A model generated the notes under the pieces. It did not search any database and was not told the origin of the DNA. It saw only the letters and a program-made list of their open reading frames with translations. The translations under genes and the position numbers were made by a program. From Lacrimispora celerecrescens (lineage in GTDB: Bacteria > Bacillota > Clostridia > Lachnospirales > Lachnospiraceae), in contig NZ_JPME01000013.1 in NCBI RefSeq assembly GCF_000732605.1, forward strand, positions 174,221 to 238,220: a stretch of DNA of 64,000 bases, in the 5' to 3' direction. Below are positions 42,957-52,861 of this stretch, piece by piece; the stretch's first letter is position 1; the number at the start of each line of letters is the position of its first letter.

Positions 42957-45197
42957 ATGCAGAAACATACAAAAAAGCGAAAATTCGGAGAGCACTATGT
43001 CCGCTACCTGATTTCCTATATGACGGTTCTTTTAATCCCCCTTGTCATTCTGACCTTCTTCTATTCTTCACGTTTCATGAAGAAATTTTATGATGAAATT
43101 TATGAAACCGTGGATTTAGAGCTGATGCAGATCAGCACTCAGCTGGATAATGAATTGGAGTCTATGGAGAACATCGTGGGGCAGATCACTCTGACAGGCA
43201 CCTTGTATAAGGCTTCTGAGGCAAACACTCCCCTGGCCTTAAGACCGATCATCACCTATCTGTCGGCACTGACATCCGCCAACCCCTTTATCCAGGATAT
43301 CGTCCTGATCCTGGATGGAAAGGAATATGTCACCACCAGCTCCACAACCTGTCAGAAGGACTATTATTTTAACCGGATTTTCCGGGTTCCAGGCATGATT
43401 TCCAGGGAATTTCAGGACCTGCTGCAAAACAGTACTTCCTCCTTCTGCCTTCCCCAGCAAGAGCTGCTCAATTTAGACATAAGCCCTTCAGAGGCAAAGG
43501 TAGTTCTTTTCTCTTATCCTCTATTTACCGATTACCAAAAACACGAGGGAACAGCACTTTTTTATGTAAAAAACAGCTCCATTGAGGCGCTTTTAAGCCA
43601 AAAGCTTAAAAGCTATCAGGCACAGATCTATATCCTGGATCAGAATGGTGCTGTTGTTACCACCTGGGGAGACCACGATGTAATGCGTGACAGTCTGGGC
43701 CGCTTCCTGGGAGAATCCTTAACCCTTTCTGTCTCAGAACGGATCGGTGGAGAGGAATACGTCGTCCGCACCCATCGGTCAGGAAGAAATAACTGGACGT
43801 ATCTGGCCTTTATTCCGGACAAACAGACAACCTTTTCCCAGGTAAATTCCATCATGAGAGAATTTTTGCTGACCATCGTGATAATCCTGCTTCTTGCCAG
43901 TTTTACCATTTTCTTTTTACAGAAGGTAAATTATGCACCTGTTCGACGCCTTCGGGACCGGGCGAAGCTGATTTCCCCTGATGGGGGTTCCTCGGATGAG
44001 CTTGAGACCATTGCCGGTGCCCTGGACTATTTATCCATTCAGAACAGTTCTCTGTCCACACAACTGGCAAACAGCCTTACGGCTGTAAAGAACCAACGGC
44101 TGTACCGGCTGCTGAGCGGAGCTTACGCTTCCAGGGAAGATTTCAACCTGGACTGCTCGGAGCTGGACCTCTCCCTGCCAAATGAGTATTTTACAGTCAG
44201 CATCATGATGCTACATACGCCGTCAGAGAACTTAAGCGGGCTGGCTCAGGAAATAAAAAAGCAATTTTCCGTTCCTTATATTTATTATTACCTGCAGAAC
44301 TTTTATCCGGATCAAATCGTTTTACTGGTGAATCAGCCGGAATGTTCCCCCGTTTCCGCCAAATTTTTTGGAAACGTACAAAAATACCTGTCTAAAAAAT
44401 ACGGACTTATGACCACCATTGGAATCGGTCAGCAGGTAGACATTACACAGCGCATTGCCCAGTCCTATATGGAAGCAGTCAGCGCTCTGGATTACCGGTT
44501 CGTAAAGGGCAACGGCACTGTCATTGAGTTCCGGGAGGTGCTGGGACCGGCCCATACAAAAGTTTTTTATCCCCACAAGGAATTTGAAGCCCTGCGTAAC
44601 GCGCTCCTCTCTCATAATGAGCAGAACATAAGGGAAGCCATTCAGAACATCATAGGTTTCATGGAGCAAAGCCAGCTTCCCTTATATCTGGCCAGAAGCA
44701 TATGTTTTGACTTGATCCACCTAGTCAACGAGCATTGCCGGGGGCAGAAAAACGCGGCTTCCAATTCACCGCTTGAACTATCCGGCATGGAAACCGCGCA
44801 GGAAATCATCCGGATGCTTCGTAACTGGAGCGAAAACCTTCATGGACTTACAACATCCGCAGAAAAGCGAGTGGTTCTTGAAGAGATCATAAATTACCTC
44901 AATGAAAACTGCCTTCACTGTGATTTTTCCGTTTATGAAGCTGCTGGGCATTTCGAAATGACACTGCCGGCCTTCAGCAAGTTCTTTAAAGACCGAACAG
45001 GGCAGAACGTGATGGAGTATACCATTCGCCTGAGGATGGAACGGGCAAAGGTACTTCTTCGGACTACGGACCTTCCCATAAAAGAAATTTCCGAGGCGGT
45101 AGGATACTATAATATCTCCAGCTTTACAAGGCGCTTTAAAATAAACCAGGGAGTCACGACCAGCGAGTACAGGAAGATTTCGTTAGAAGAAACATAA
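42957..45197 (+). CDS. AraC-family regulator with extracellular sensor domain
   Basis: The 746-residue protein has an N-terminal transmembrane helix (YLISYMTVLLIPLVILTFFY), an extracellular Cache-like sensor of about 240 residues, a second helix (EFLLTIVIILLLASFTIFFL), a cytoplasmic linker and a C-terminal AraC HTH pair (DFSVYEAAGHFEMTLPAFSK and IKEISEAVGYYNISSFTRRF). One-protein membrane regulators of this kind sense extracellular sugars. ATG 42957 follows AAGGCGGTG. It is divergent from the island A operon and presumably activates it. Confidence 0.9.
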   Translation: MQKHTKKRKFGEHYVRYLISYMTVLLIPLVILTFFYSSRFMKKFYDEIYETVDLELMQISTQLDNELESMENIVGQITLTGTLYKASEANTPLALRPIITYLSALTSANPFIQDIVLILDGKEYVTTSSTTCQKDYYFNRIFRVPGMISREFQDLLQNSTSSFCLPQQELLNLDISPSEAKVVLFSYPLFTDYQKHEGTALFYVKNSSIEALLSQKLKSYQAQIYILDQNGAVVTTWGDHDVMRDSLGRFLGESLTLSVSERIGGEEYVVRTHRSGRNNWTYLAFIPDKQTTFSQVNSIMREFLLTIVIILLLASFTIFFLQKVNYAPVRRLRDRAKLISPDGGSSDELETIAGALDYLSIQNSSLSTQLANSLTAVKNQRLYRLLSGAYASREDFNLDCSELDLSLPNEYFTVSIMMLHTPSENLSGLAQEIKKQFSVPYIYYYLQNFYPDQIVLLVNQPECSPVSAKFFGNVQKYLSKKYGLMTTIGIGQQVDITQRIAQSYMEAVSALDYRFVKGNGTVIEFREVLGPAHTKVFYPHKEFEALRNALLSHNEQNIREAIQNIIGFMEQSQLPLYLARSICFDLIHLVNEHCRGQKNAASNSPLELSGMETAQEIIRMLRNWSENLHGLTTSAEKRVVLEEIINYLNENCLHCDFSVYEAAGHFEMTLPAFSKFFKDRTGQNVMEYTIRLRMERAKVLLRTTDLPIKEISEAVGYYNISSFTRRFKINQGVTTSEYRKISLEET

Positions 45198-45297
45198 TGA
45201 TTGGTATATGGAAATAAAGAAATATCTTCTTCCCCTTACAAAGAGTCTGAGAAGACATATACTATACGAACAGCAATACGCTTCATCAGAACGCAAA

Positions 45298-45350
45298 TAA
45301 AAAAAAGTCTACAAATACAAGGATTATCCTTATACTTATAGACTTTCTTT
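45298..45350. terminator. Terminator downstream of tRNA-Gln copy 2
   Basis: AAAGTCTA (near 45304-45311) pairs with TAGACTTT (near 45339-45347), with an inner AAGGAT/ATCCTT stem. The A-run at left fits a terminator of the minus-strand tRNA; it also ends the rightward regulator gene. Confidence 0.75.
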
Positions 45351-45352
45351 AC

Positions 45353-45425
45353 CTGGGCTACAAGGATTCGAACCTTGAAAATGACGGAGTCAGAGTCCGT
45401 TGCCTTACCATTTGGCGATAGCCCA
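45353..45425 (-). tRNA. tRNA-Gln(CTG), copy 2
   Basis: Identical to copy 3 and to copy 1 except at the extreme 5' end; here the acceptor stem TGGGCTA/TAGCCCA is perfect. Anticodon loop CTCTGAC gives CTG. CCA is not encoded. A minus-strand TATAAT lies about 25 bp upstream, in a flank similar to that of copy 3. Confidence 0.95.
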
Positions 45426-45826
45426 TTAACACAACAAATGAGATTATACAAGATTTTTCTTCAATAGTCAAGCTTTTTTCAGCTGTTTTATCTTGTGAAC
45501 AATAAAAAACTACAGTTCATCAACACAGCTGAATAAAATAAATACATAGAAATTATATATTCTAATACAATAATGGAAACAAGACAAGATGAGATCATGT
45601 CCTGCAATGTTTCAAAGTCGGTACTTAAAAAGCTGGCCTGATTAAATCTCTTAAATCACATACCATTATACGTATGCTTTGTCTTTTACCAATAAAATAT
45701 ACTCCTACTTATAGCAAACAGTTTTTATAATTAAAGCTATTTGCTATAAGAGAAGCATATGGGTTGAGCACACCCGGCTTCAATTTTACATTCCATATCA
45801 GAGATTGTCCGGGCGGCAGAAGATTT
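45426..45826. other. Intergenic region between tRNA-Gln copy 2 and the GH2 gene
   Basis: No gene is visible. CTTATAGCAAA (45708-45718) pairs with TTTGCTATAAG (45740-45750); it lies about 80 bp after the GH2 stop and may be its terminator although it lacks a T-run. The tRNA promoter lies at the left end. Confidence 0.55.
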
Positions 45827-47541
45827 TTATTCGTAAATTTTCTTTCCAAAGATCTTTTTCAGTTTTTCCAGCGGAAGCTTAGGCGTTCTGTCTTCCCTCA
45901 GCAGACCGTTTGTCTCCTGCATGACATCCGTAAGCTGTGTATAACAGAAACCAGAAAATTTTCTGCTTTTAATCAGGAAATCCGTAATTGGTTCCAGACG
46001 TTTTAAAAATTCCCCTTCACTTCCTACCTTATTGTAATATCCCCAGCCTTTTTCTTCTGCAGAAAAAGCGATGCCGCCATACTCTGTCATCAGGACAGGC
46101 TGCCCCCGGTACGTCTGCCCGTCCGCCAGAACAAAGCGGCGTTCCGCATGGCTATTAAGAATATCTTCCAGAAAATCATATTTTTCTTCTGTTTCCGGCA
46201 TCAGTTCATAATCATGTAAGGCCAGAATATCGGTGTGCTCGGTCTGTTCCCAGCCATCGTTTCCACTGACCGGTCTGGTTTTATCCAGAGCTTTTGCCTG
46301 ATAAAACAACATATTAGAAAAGCTCTGCTGGCTCTTATCCGTTTTTATGTTTCTCATTCCCCAGCTTTCGTTCGCTGTCACCCATGTAATGATGGATGGA
46401 TGATTATAATCCCGTTCAATGAATTCAAGAAGCTCTCTGGAGGTGTTTTCTATAGTACTGTCTGTATACCTATAACAGCTTGGCATCTCTCCCCATACAA
46501 GAAATCCCAGTTTATCGGCCCAGTAGTAATATCTTGGATCTTCAATTTTCTGATGTTTTCTGGCCCCATTAAACCCCATTTCCTTTGAAAGCAGAATATC
46601 ATTCCGGATGGCCTCTTCATCGGGAGGCGTGAGAAGGCTTTGACTCCAGTAGCCTGATCGAGAACCAGCCTTTGATATAACACCTCTCCGTTTAGCAAAA
46701 TCCTCCCATTTGAAATGCAGACAGACCGAAGTCCAAAATAACTGGTCACCTTATCATTTTGAATATTTACTTCCATCTCAATCAAATTGGGGGTTTCCGG
46801 CGTCCATGTCAGCTGATCCCTGCGCAGATCCAAGTCAGGCAGAGCCAGAATTCCTTTTCCATATCCGTTTTCACAGGATATTTTCAAACTGCCCAAATCC
46901 ATTTCCATACCGCCTTCTGCAGGAAGGCTATGAAAGAAAACTTCCGCGGTCACACGCTCCATGGTGGAAATAAAGATTTCACATAAAGCTTCATTACGCT
47001 CCAGATCCGGCGTTGCCTTTATCCGTTTTATATAGGGCTTTCCCGCATATTCCAGCCACACGCTCTGCCATATCCCAGTTGTAGGTGTGTACCAGCAGGC
47101 AAAGTTTTCGCCTGTCCATGTCTGCTTTCCTCTCGGTTTATCCGCGTCACTGTAATCCATGACTTTAACCGTTATAATATTCTTTCCTTCGGAAACCAGT
47201 CCGGTAATTTCTGCCTCAAAGGGAGTGTGGCCTCCTCTGTGGCCGCCTGCATAGGTTTGATTGATATAAACCTCTGCTTCATAATCCACGGCTCCAAACT
47301 TTAAAAGCAGGCTTTTTCCACTTAATCTGCCTTTTTCCACAACAAACTCTTTCCGATACCACACAATATGGTGGACCCCTGTATCACCGATTCCACTCAT
47401 TTCGGACTGATAGCAGAACGGAACCTGAATTTTCCGATCAAATACCGGTTCATCAAAGGAAAAGTCCCATTCTCCATTTAAATCCGTCCAATCTTCCCTT
47501 TTGAAATCAGGTCTTGGATAATTTTCAATGACCATCTTCAT
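45827..47541 (-). pseudogene. GH2 beta-glycosidase with single-base frameshift
   Basis: The first part (47541 to about 46653) has the sugar-binding and Ig-like domains (YPRPDFKREDWTDLNGEWDF, GHTPFEAEITGLV, ACWYTPTTGIWQSVWLEY). At LVLDQ the frame is lost: the GH2 block GYWSQSLLTPPDEEAIRN and GFNGARKHQKIEDPRYYYWA continues in another frame to 45827. Restoring one G near 46653 (CAGGCTAC to CAGGGCTAC) gives LDQGYW, a standard GH2 motif. The second part keeps both catalytic Glu, in WVTANESWGM and VLMTEYGGIAF. Beta-galactosidase or beta-glucuronidase activity cannot be decided. Pseudogene or indel error. Confidence 0.85.
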
Positions 47542-47585
47542 TCTCCTTTCTATTTTTCAATTTCTACTTAAGACAAAACTTTGTC

Positions 47586-48440
47586 TTACCCTTTTAAGCC
47601 CGAAGTACTGATGCCTTCCACCAGGTATTTCTGCAGGCAGATAAAGATTATGACTGCAGGCAGGATTGATAAGGTCGCCATTGCAAACATCGCACCGTAA
47701 TCGGAAGAAGACCCCGGATCACAAAACAACTTTAAGGCAAGGCTGACCGGATATTTGGCAGACTCATTGATATAGAGCAGGGCGGAAAGAAAATCATCCC
47801 ATCTCCACATAAATGAAAAAATACTGGCCGTAATTAGCGCCGGGGATATAAGGGGCATAATGATCCTGGAAAATATTCCATAATAAGAGCAACCGTCAAT
47901 CTTGGCTGCCTCGTCAAGCTCACGAGGGATTCCATCTATAAAATTAATCATCATGTAAACAAAGAATCCCTGAATTGCAAAACAATAAGGAAGAATCAAG
48001 GGCCTATAGCTTCCTACCCACCCTAATTTCTGATACCACAAATACTGAGGTATCATCAGAACCTGAGCCGGAAGCATCATGGAAAGCAGCATAGCCACAA
48101 ACAAAGCTCTTCTGCCAAAAAATCTGCATCTTGCCAGGCCATAGGCCACCAAAGCCGAGGAAAAAACAGTTCCCATGGTTGCTACAACGGCTATAAACAG
48201 GGAATTCTTAAAAAAAGTCGCAAAAGTAATCTTTGCAAAGCCTTTCCAGCCATTGATATAATTGGAAAGCACAAATTTTTCCGGAATCAGCTGACCTGCT
48301 GTCAGAAAGATAGTATTGGTTTCCTTAAAAGAACTCATAACCATCCAAACCAGAGGATAAATCATCACAAGTCCCAAACCGCAGACAATTACATGGTAAA
48401 AAATTTTGCCTATTTTTCTTTTTGTCTTCATCTGTCTCAC
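47586..48440 (-). CDS. Carbohydrate ABC permease, MalG type
   Basis: The 284-residue subunit has six helices and the EAA loop RELDEAAKIDGCSYYGIFSR, ending EGISTSGLKG as in MalG/UgpE-type permeases. It overlaps the partner permease by 4 bp (ATGA) and lies 44 bp before the GH2 gene. It is part of the island B importer. Confidence 0.93.
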   Translation of the reverse strand: MRQMKTKRKIGKIFYHVIVCGLGLVMIYPLVWMVMSSFKETNTIFLTAGQLIPEKFVLSNYINGWKGFAKITFATFFKNSLFIAVVATMGTVFSSALVAYGLARCRFFGRRALFVAMLLSMMLPAQVLMIPQYLWYQKLGWVGSYRPLILPYCFAIQGFFVYMMINFIDGIPRELDEAAKIDGCSYYGIFSRIIMPLISPALITASIFSFMWRWDDFLSALLYINESAKYPVSLALKLFCDPGSSSDYGAMFAMATLSILPAVIIFICLQKYLVEGISTSGLKG

Positions 48441-49348
48441 ACTCCTTCCGTATAAACCCAGAATTTCTTAGTTGCGAACAGAATCGCTGTAATAAGGCCT
48501 ATAATTCCCAGCATTACCCAGGCCAAAGCTGCCCCGTATCCGGTATTATAGAACTCAAAGGATTGCTGGTACATATAAACGGTATAGAACAAAGTGGAGT
48601 TCAGCGGTTTTCCCTGGGTAATAATGAAACACTGTGTAAATGCCAGGAAACCGTTGATCATCTGCATCACCAGATTAAAGAAGATGGTGGGTGTTAGAAG
48701 AGGCAGAGTGATCTTGAAAAACTGAGAAAATTTATTTGCGCCATCTACTCTGGCAGCCTCATAAAGTGTTACAGGAATCTGCTTTAAGGATGATAAGAAA
48801 ATCAGCATAGAAGAACCAAACTGCCAGACTGCCAGGATAATAAGGGTCCAGATAGCCGTATTCTTATTTCCAAGCCATGCAAAGCTGGTCTGAATCCCCA
48901 TAATACCCAAAAGGTGGTTGACCACACCATCGGTTGCAAACATCCGCTTCCAGAGGATGGCGACTGCCACAGAACCTCCGATGATGGATGGAAGATAGTA
49001 AGCCGCCCGGTAAAAGCCGGTTGCCTTTGTTGTATTAAGCAAAAGCATGGCCACCATAAGTGCAAAGATCAAACGCAGAGGAACAGATACTAAGGCGAAA
49101 TAAAACGTGACCCCTATGGTCTGAGAAAACACTTTATCATCAGTAAACATCTTTATGTAATTTTTAAGTCCAGCAAAAACAGGCGGCGACAAAATGTTAT
49201 AATCACATAAAGAATAGTAAAAGGATATTCCCATAGGCACCACCATGAACAACAGAAAGCCGATGATAAACGGAAGACTGAATACCACTCCTGCTGTACT
49301 TTCTTTGTTAAGGAAATGCTTAAGGCCTGCCCCTTTGTTGTCTTTCAT
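48437..49348 (-). CDS. Carbohydrate ABC permease, MalF type
   Basis: The 303-residue permease has six helices and the EAA loop VTLYEAARVDGANKFSQFFK. The short N-terminus is typical of Firmicute MalF/UgpA-like subunits. Its start follows the binding-protein gene by about 166 bp that contains a strong hairpin, which may lower permease expression relative to the binding protein. Confidence 0.93.
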   Translation of the reverse strand: MKDNKGAGLKHFLNKESTAGVVFSLPFIIGFLLFMVVPMGISFYYSLCDYNILSPPVFAGLKNYIKMFTDDKVFSQTIGVTFYFALVSVPLRLIFALMVAMLLLNTTKATGFYRAAYYLPSIIGGSVAVAILWKRMFATDGVVNHLLGIMGIQTSFAWLGNKNTAIWTLIILAVWQFGSSMLIFLSSLKQIPVTLYEAARVDGANKFSQFFKITLPLLTPTIFFNLVMQMINGFLAFTQCFIITQGKPLNSTLFYTVYMYQQSFEFYNTGYGAALAWVMLGIIGLITAILFATKKFWVYTEGV

Positions 49349-49380
49349 AGACGTCCTCCATTCATGGATAAGAGTTTACT

Positions 49381-49417
49381 TAGTCAGACGGATATTCACA
49401 ATCCGCTTCGCTGCTTG
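49381..49417. repeat. Short dispersed repeat, copy 1
   Basis: TAGTCA, then the dyad CGGATATTC-A-CAATCCG (49389-49405), then CTGCTTG. A near copy occurs at 55502-55537 in the same orientation. Confidence 0.65.
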
Positions 49418-49445
49418 CTCACAGCGTGCCCCGCTTCACCGGGCA

Positions 49446-49503
49446 CAAGTAAGTCCCCACCCATCACTTATGCTTTTCCGGCATTGAAGCGGGGACTTAC
49501 TTG
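49446..49503. terminator. Attenuator-like hairpin between binding protein and permeases
   Basis: CAAGTAAGTCCCC (49446-49458) pairs perfectly with GGGGACTTACTTG (49491-49503). It lies 11 bp after the binding-protein stop and before the permease genes. Such hairpins typically protect or partly terminate the upstream message so that the binding protein is made in excess. Confidence 0.7.
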
Positions 49504-49514
49504 ATGAAGTTAAA

Positions 49515-50870
49515 TTATTTTTTGTTCATGATATTATTAGCCCCGTTAAAGAATTCTTCTGCGGCTGTAGCTGCATCATATGCTCCGTAGCACAGCTGTT
49601 CCTGAACCTGATTTAACAGATTGGAAACCTCACTTGCGCCGTCTGGCTGGGGTGGATTGATCGGAGAACAATTAGGGGTTACAACCTCATTGATATAACG
49701 GATTACTTCCTGGTCCACATCACTCATCTTAGGTGCAAGCTCTTCGGAAATAACACTTGAGGCCGGAACTCCTCTTTCACCCAGCAAAATGTTGTTTGCC
49801 TCGCTGGAATTGGTCAGGAAGTTGAGAACCTTAACTGCTTCTTCCGGATTCTTTGTATGAGCGCCGACAGAGAAAAACATGCTGGACTTTAAATAACCGG
49901 ATTTCTTGGGATCTGCTGACGGCCAGGTGGTGATACCGATTTCCATCCCCTCCGGAGCTGCTTTTTGAATAGCAGTCAGCTGATTAGAGTTATAAAAAGC
50001 ACACCAGGACATGGTTTCAGGACCGGAGCCGTAAACCAGAGGCTCCTGTTCAACAGAACCGATGGAAAGCTCTGCAAAAACACCTGGATCAATAAACCAT
50101 CCTTCCTTAATTCCGGTCTCATACATCTGGAAAAATGGAAGATAATCATTTACGGTTCCGCCCATTTTTTTGTCTCCATAGAGGACAACATCATAGCCTC
50201 TCATAAAATAATCCAGATAGGCTCCCGCATTATAATAAGCGATGTTTGTTTTATACCCCGTTTTCTCGTAAACCTGGCGGCACACATCCATGAATTCATC
50301 CGTGGTCATGTAATCCTTAATTTGAATACCGTTTTCCTCCAGCAAAGTCTTATTATACAGAAGTGAAGGCGCATTAATTCCCGCACAGATTGCGTATACC
50401 CCATCATTCACCGTACCGCTGGCTATGGTATTCTCTGAAATATTAGAGACATCCAGGGTGCCATCTTCAATATACGGCTTTAAATCTACCAACAGTCCGT
50501 TTTTTACATATTGATCAATAAACGAATAATCCATCTGAACAAGATCCGGAATCGCTTGTCCGGCTGCGGAAGTAGCCAGTTTATTCCAGTAATCAGACCA
50601 CTCGGAAAACTGTCCTTCTATGGTTATCCCCGGGTTCTGCTCCGCATATAAGTCTAAGGCAGCCTGAGTTTTCTCGTTTCTGACCTGATTTCCCCACCAG
50701 CTCATGGTCAGCTTAGTATCCCCGCCTGCATTTCCTGAGCTTGCTGCGGTAGTATCCTCTGCAGCAGAACCAGCCGTAGTATCTGCAGTTGTGGATGTGC
50801 CGCCTCCGCATCCGGCCAGGGAAGCTGCTGCCATAGCTGCCGCCATTAGTAACGCAATTCTTTTCTTCAT
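49515..50870 (-). CDS. Sugar ABC transporter substrate-binding lipoprotein
   Basis: The 451-residue protein starts MKKRIALLMAAAMAAASLAG with lipobox LAGC, a low-complexity Thr/Ala/Ser linker, then a family-1 binding protein (MSWWGNQVRNEKTQAALDLY and WSDYWNKLATSAAGQAIPDL). It captures an oligosaccharide for the island B importer. ATG 50870 follows GGAGGAAGG. A minus promoter TTTACT-17-TATAAT lies about 50-70 bp upstream, with AACCG-type direct repeats behind it that may bind the YesN-like regulator. Confidence 0.93.
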   Translation of the reverse strand: MKKRIALLMAAAMAAASLAGCGGGTSTTADTTAGSAAEDTTAASSGNAGGDTKLTMSWWGNQVRNEKTQAALDLYAEQNPGITIEGQFSEWSDYWNKLATSAAGQAIPDLVQMDYSFIDQYVKNGLLVDLKPYIEDGTLDVSNISENTIASGTVNDGVYAICAGINAPSLLYNKTLLEENGIQIKDYMTTDEFMDVCRQVYEKTGYKTNIAYYNAGAYLDYFMRGYDVVLYGDKKMGGTVNDYLPFFQMYETGIKEGWFIDPGVFAELSIGSVEQEPLVYGSGPETMSWCAFYNSNQLTAIQKAAPEGMEIGITTWPSADPKKSGYLKSSMFFSVGAHTKNPEEAVKVLNFLTNSSEANNILLGERGVPASSVISEELAPKMSDVDQEVIRYINEVVTPNCSPINPPQPDGASEVSNLLNQVQEQLCYGAYDAATAAEEFFNGANNIMNKK

Positions 50871-50915
50871 GAAACCTTCCTCCATTCATTTACTTTTGCT
50901 GTATCAAGCGTCTTC

Positions 50916-51046
50916 ATTATACTTCCCACGATTATTCCAGTAAATGAGTAAAACCGGGTTCCAAGTTGAAAAAACCGTGTTGTCTGTATAATTTGAATAG
51001 TTCTTTTCCATAACCGGTTGTTTTACTGAACTGTTTTCTATATAAT
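50916..51046. promoter_or_regulatory. Divergent promoters and phased AACCG repeats, island B
   Basis: Leftward promoter: TTTACT/TATAAT with 17-bp spacing (plus coordinates 50939-50944 and 50916-50921). Rightward promoter: TTGTTT (51018-51023), 17 bp, TATAAT (51041-51046). Between them are AACCGGGTT (from 50952), AACCGTGTT (from 50973, exactly 21 bp later) and AACCGGTTG (from 51012). Two-turn phasing next to the leftward -35 is the usual position for an AraC-type activator. Confidence 0.65.
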
Positions 51047-51085
51047 TTACCTGTCATCAGTTCAGAACGCGAAAGGCGGTCCTTT

Positions 51086-52861
51086 ATGAAGCAGTTTATT
51101 AGAAATCTCTCTTTAAAAAAGAAGATTCATTCCATTGTATTTCTTTGCATTATCCTTTTGGCTTTTGTTTCACTCTTCAGTATCCACCTGGTTTCCAAGG
51201 CCCACCAAAAAGTGCTCTATCAATCTGTGGCCTCATCCTTGTCCTATACTGCCAAAGAGCTGAATAACCGTCTGGATAATATTTCCACCATGGCTGATAT
51301 GTTTCTGGCTGATACCATTATTCAAAATGGACTTGGGACTTTAAAGGATTCTCCCAGTGTACAGGACCGTTCCATTGCATACAAAGCTCTTTACGGAACT
51401 TTAAATGAATATTATTTTACCTTCCGAAAAAATAATATTAACTATATGAGTCTTTATCAAGACCGGTTCTCCATTCATACCCATATTTCGGCGGAAAATA
51501 TTCTTCCGGAATCCGTCATTCAGGACCTTGTCACAAGAGGCGAAGAGGCCAAAGGGCGTACTCTTTGGATTACCGATTACAGCGAAGAATACGGCCTGTT
51601 TATGGTCAAGAACTTACGCCGGTCGGAATATTTAAGTCTTGATTCCCTTGGAACGCTTGTTGTCAGCTTAAATATAAACGGGCTGATAAATGCCGCCACC
51701 AGCACCAGCCACTTTTATGATGACACCCGTTATATTCTATACGGTCAGGAGGACTTAATCTATAATTCCTCCAGTTTAAAAGCCGGTGAAATGTCACTTT
51801 TTGATAACTTTTTCCATTCCAGATACGGTCTTGTAAATCCTGATGGAAACAGCTTCTTTTACGTAAAAGGAATCATACCGGAATTTGACTGGGATTATGT
51901 TTGTCTGATTCCATACGGCAGCATCGCGGATTCTCTCCGTACCAGCTTAAAAGTATGCCTGGCCATCATTACAGTCTCCATAGGGCTTGCCATCCTGCTC
52001 TCCTCTGCTTTGATTGATTCTATTACAAGGCATTTTGATAATCTGCTTTTAAAAATGGAACGATTTGCAGCCGGGCAAACCGAAACACCGCAGATTTCCT
52101 ACGATTACAGCAAACGTACCGATGAGCTGGGCATTCTTCACACCCGCTTCGACCAAATGGTGGATAAAGTAAACCAGCTGATCCGAACAAACTACTTAAA
52201 TGAAATTCTCATAAAGGAAGCTCAGCTAAAAGCCCTGGAAACTCAGATGAATCCCCACTTTTTATACAACACCCTGGAATCCATTAACTGGAGGGCAAAG
52301 ACTGTTGGGGCAAAAGATATTTCTTCCATGACAGAATCCTTAGGCACTCTTCTTCGCATTACACTGGACCAGAAGCACAAAGAAGTTCCTTTAAGCCGGG
52401 AACTGGAGCTTGTGCAATGCTATATGACAATCCAGAAATATCGCTATGAAGACCGTCTGGAATATGAGATATCCGCTCCCCAGAATCTATTCGGTTGCTC
52501 TGTACTTAAGCTGACGCTCCAGCCTCTGGTGGAAAATGCCATCCGCTATGGACTGGAAGAAAATACGGAGGAATGCCGAATTCAAATCGTAGCAGAAACA
52601 GATGGTTTTTCCCTCTTCGTTTCTGTAAAGAATAACAGTTCATTCTTTGAAGAAGACCTTTTAAGGAAACTGAAAACTCACCAGATAGAACCTCATGGTT
52701 TTGGAATCGGTCTTTTAAATATTATGGAGCGAATGGAACTAACTTACGGAGAGAACTACGGTCTTACTCTCTATAATGAGGAAGACCAGGCCGTCGCCCG
52801 GTTGTCTTTTCCCCTTAATCCTCCACCAGAGGTCATTGCTGATACGAAAGGAGAACGTTAA
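51086..52861 (+). CDS. Sensor histidine kinase, YesM type
   Basis: The 591-residue kinase has a transmembrane helix near the start (IVFLCIILLAFVSLFSIHLV), an extracellular sensor of about 240 residues, a second helix (LKVCLAIITVSIGLAILLSS), HAMP, the His_kinase box LETQMNPHFLYNTLESINWR and the HATPase region (LQPLVENAIRYGLEEN, GFGIGLLNIMERM). This is the YesM family that pairs with YesN-type regulators to sense oligosaccharides. Its stop and the regulator start share one base (TAATG). Confidence 0.94.
   Translation: MKQFIRNLSLKKKIHSIVFLCIILLAFVSLFSIHLVSKAHQKVLYQSVASSLSYTAKELNNRLDNISTMADMFLADTIIQNGLGTLKDSPSVQDRSIAYKALYGTLNEYYFTFRKNNINYMSLYQDRFSIHTHISAENILPESVIQDLVTRGEEAKGRTLWITDYSEEYGLFMVKNLRRSEYLSLDSLGTLVVSLNINGLINAATSTSHFYDDTRYILYGQEDLIYNSSSLKAGEMSLFDNFFHSRYGLVNPDGNSFFYVKGIIPEFDWDYVCLIPYGSIADSLRTSLKVCLAIITVSIGLAILLSSALIDSITRHFDNLLLKMERFAAGQTETPQISYDYSKRTDELGILHTRFDQMVDKVNQLIRTNYLNEILIKEAQLKALETQMNPHFLYNTLESINWRAKTVGAKDISSMTESLGTLLRITLDQKHKEVPLSRELELVQCYMTIQKYRYEDRLEYEISAPQNLFGCSVLKLTLQPLVENAIRYGLEENTEECRIQIVAETDGFSLFVSVKNNSSFFEEDLLRKLKTHQIEPHGFGIGLLNIMERMELTYGENYGLTLYNEEDQAVARLSFPLNPPPEVIADTKGER

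Noticed and set aside
46450..47541. Two separate GH2 genes
   Set aside because: The two frames together form one normal GH2 protein joined at the LDQGYW motif, so a single broken gene is the better call.
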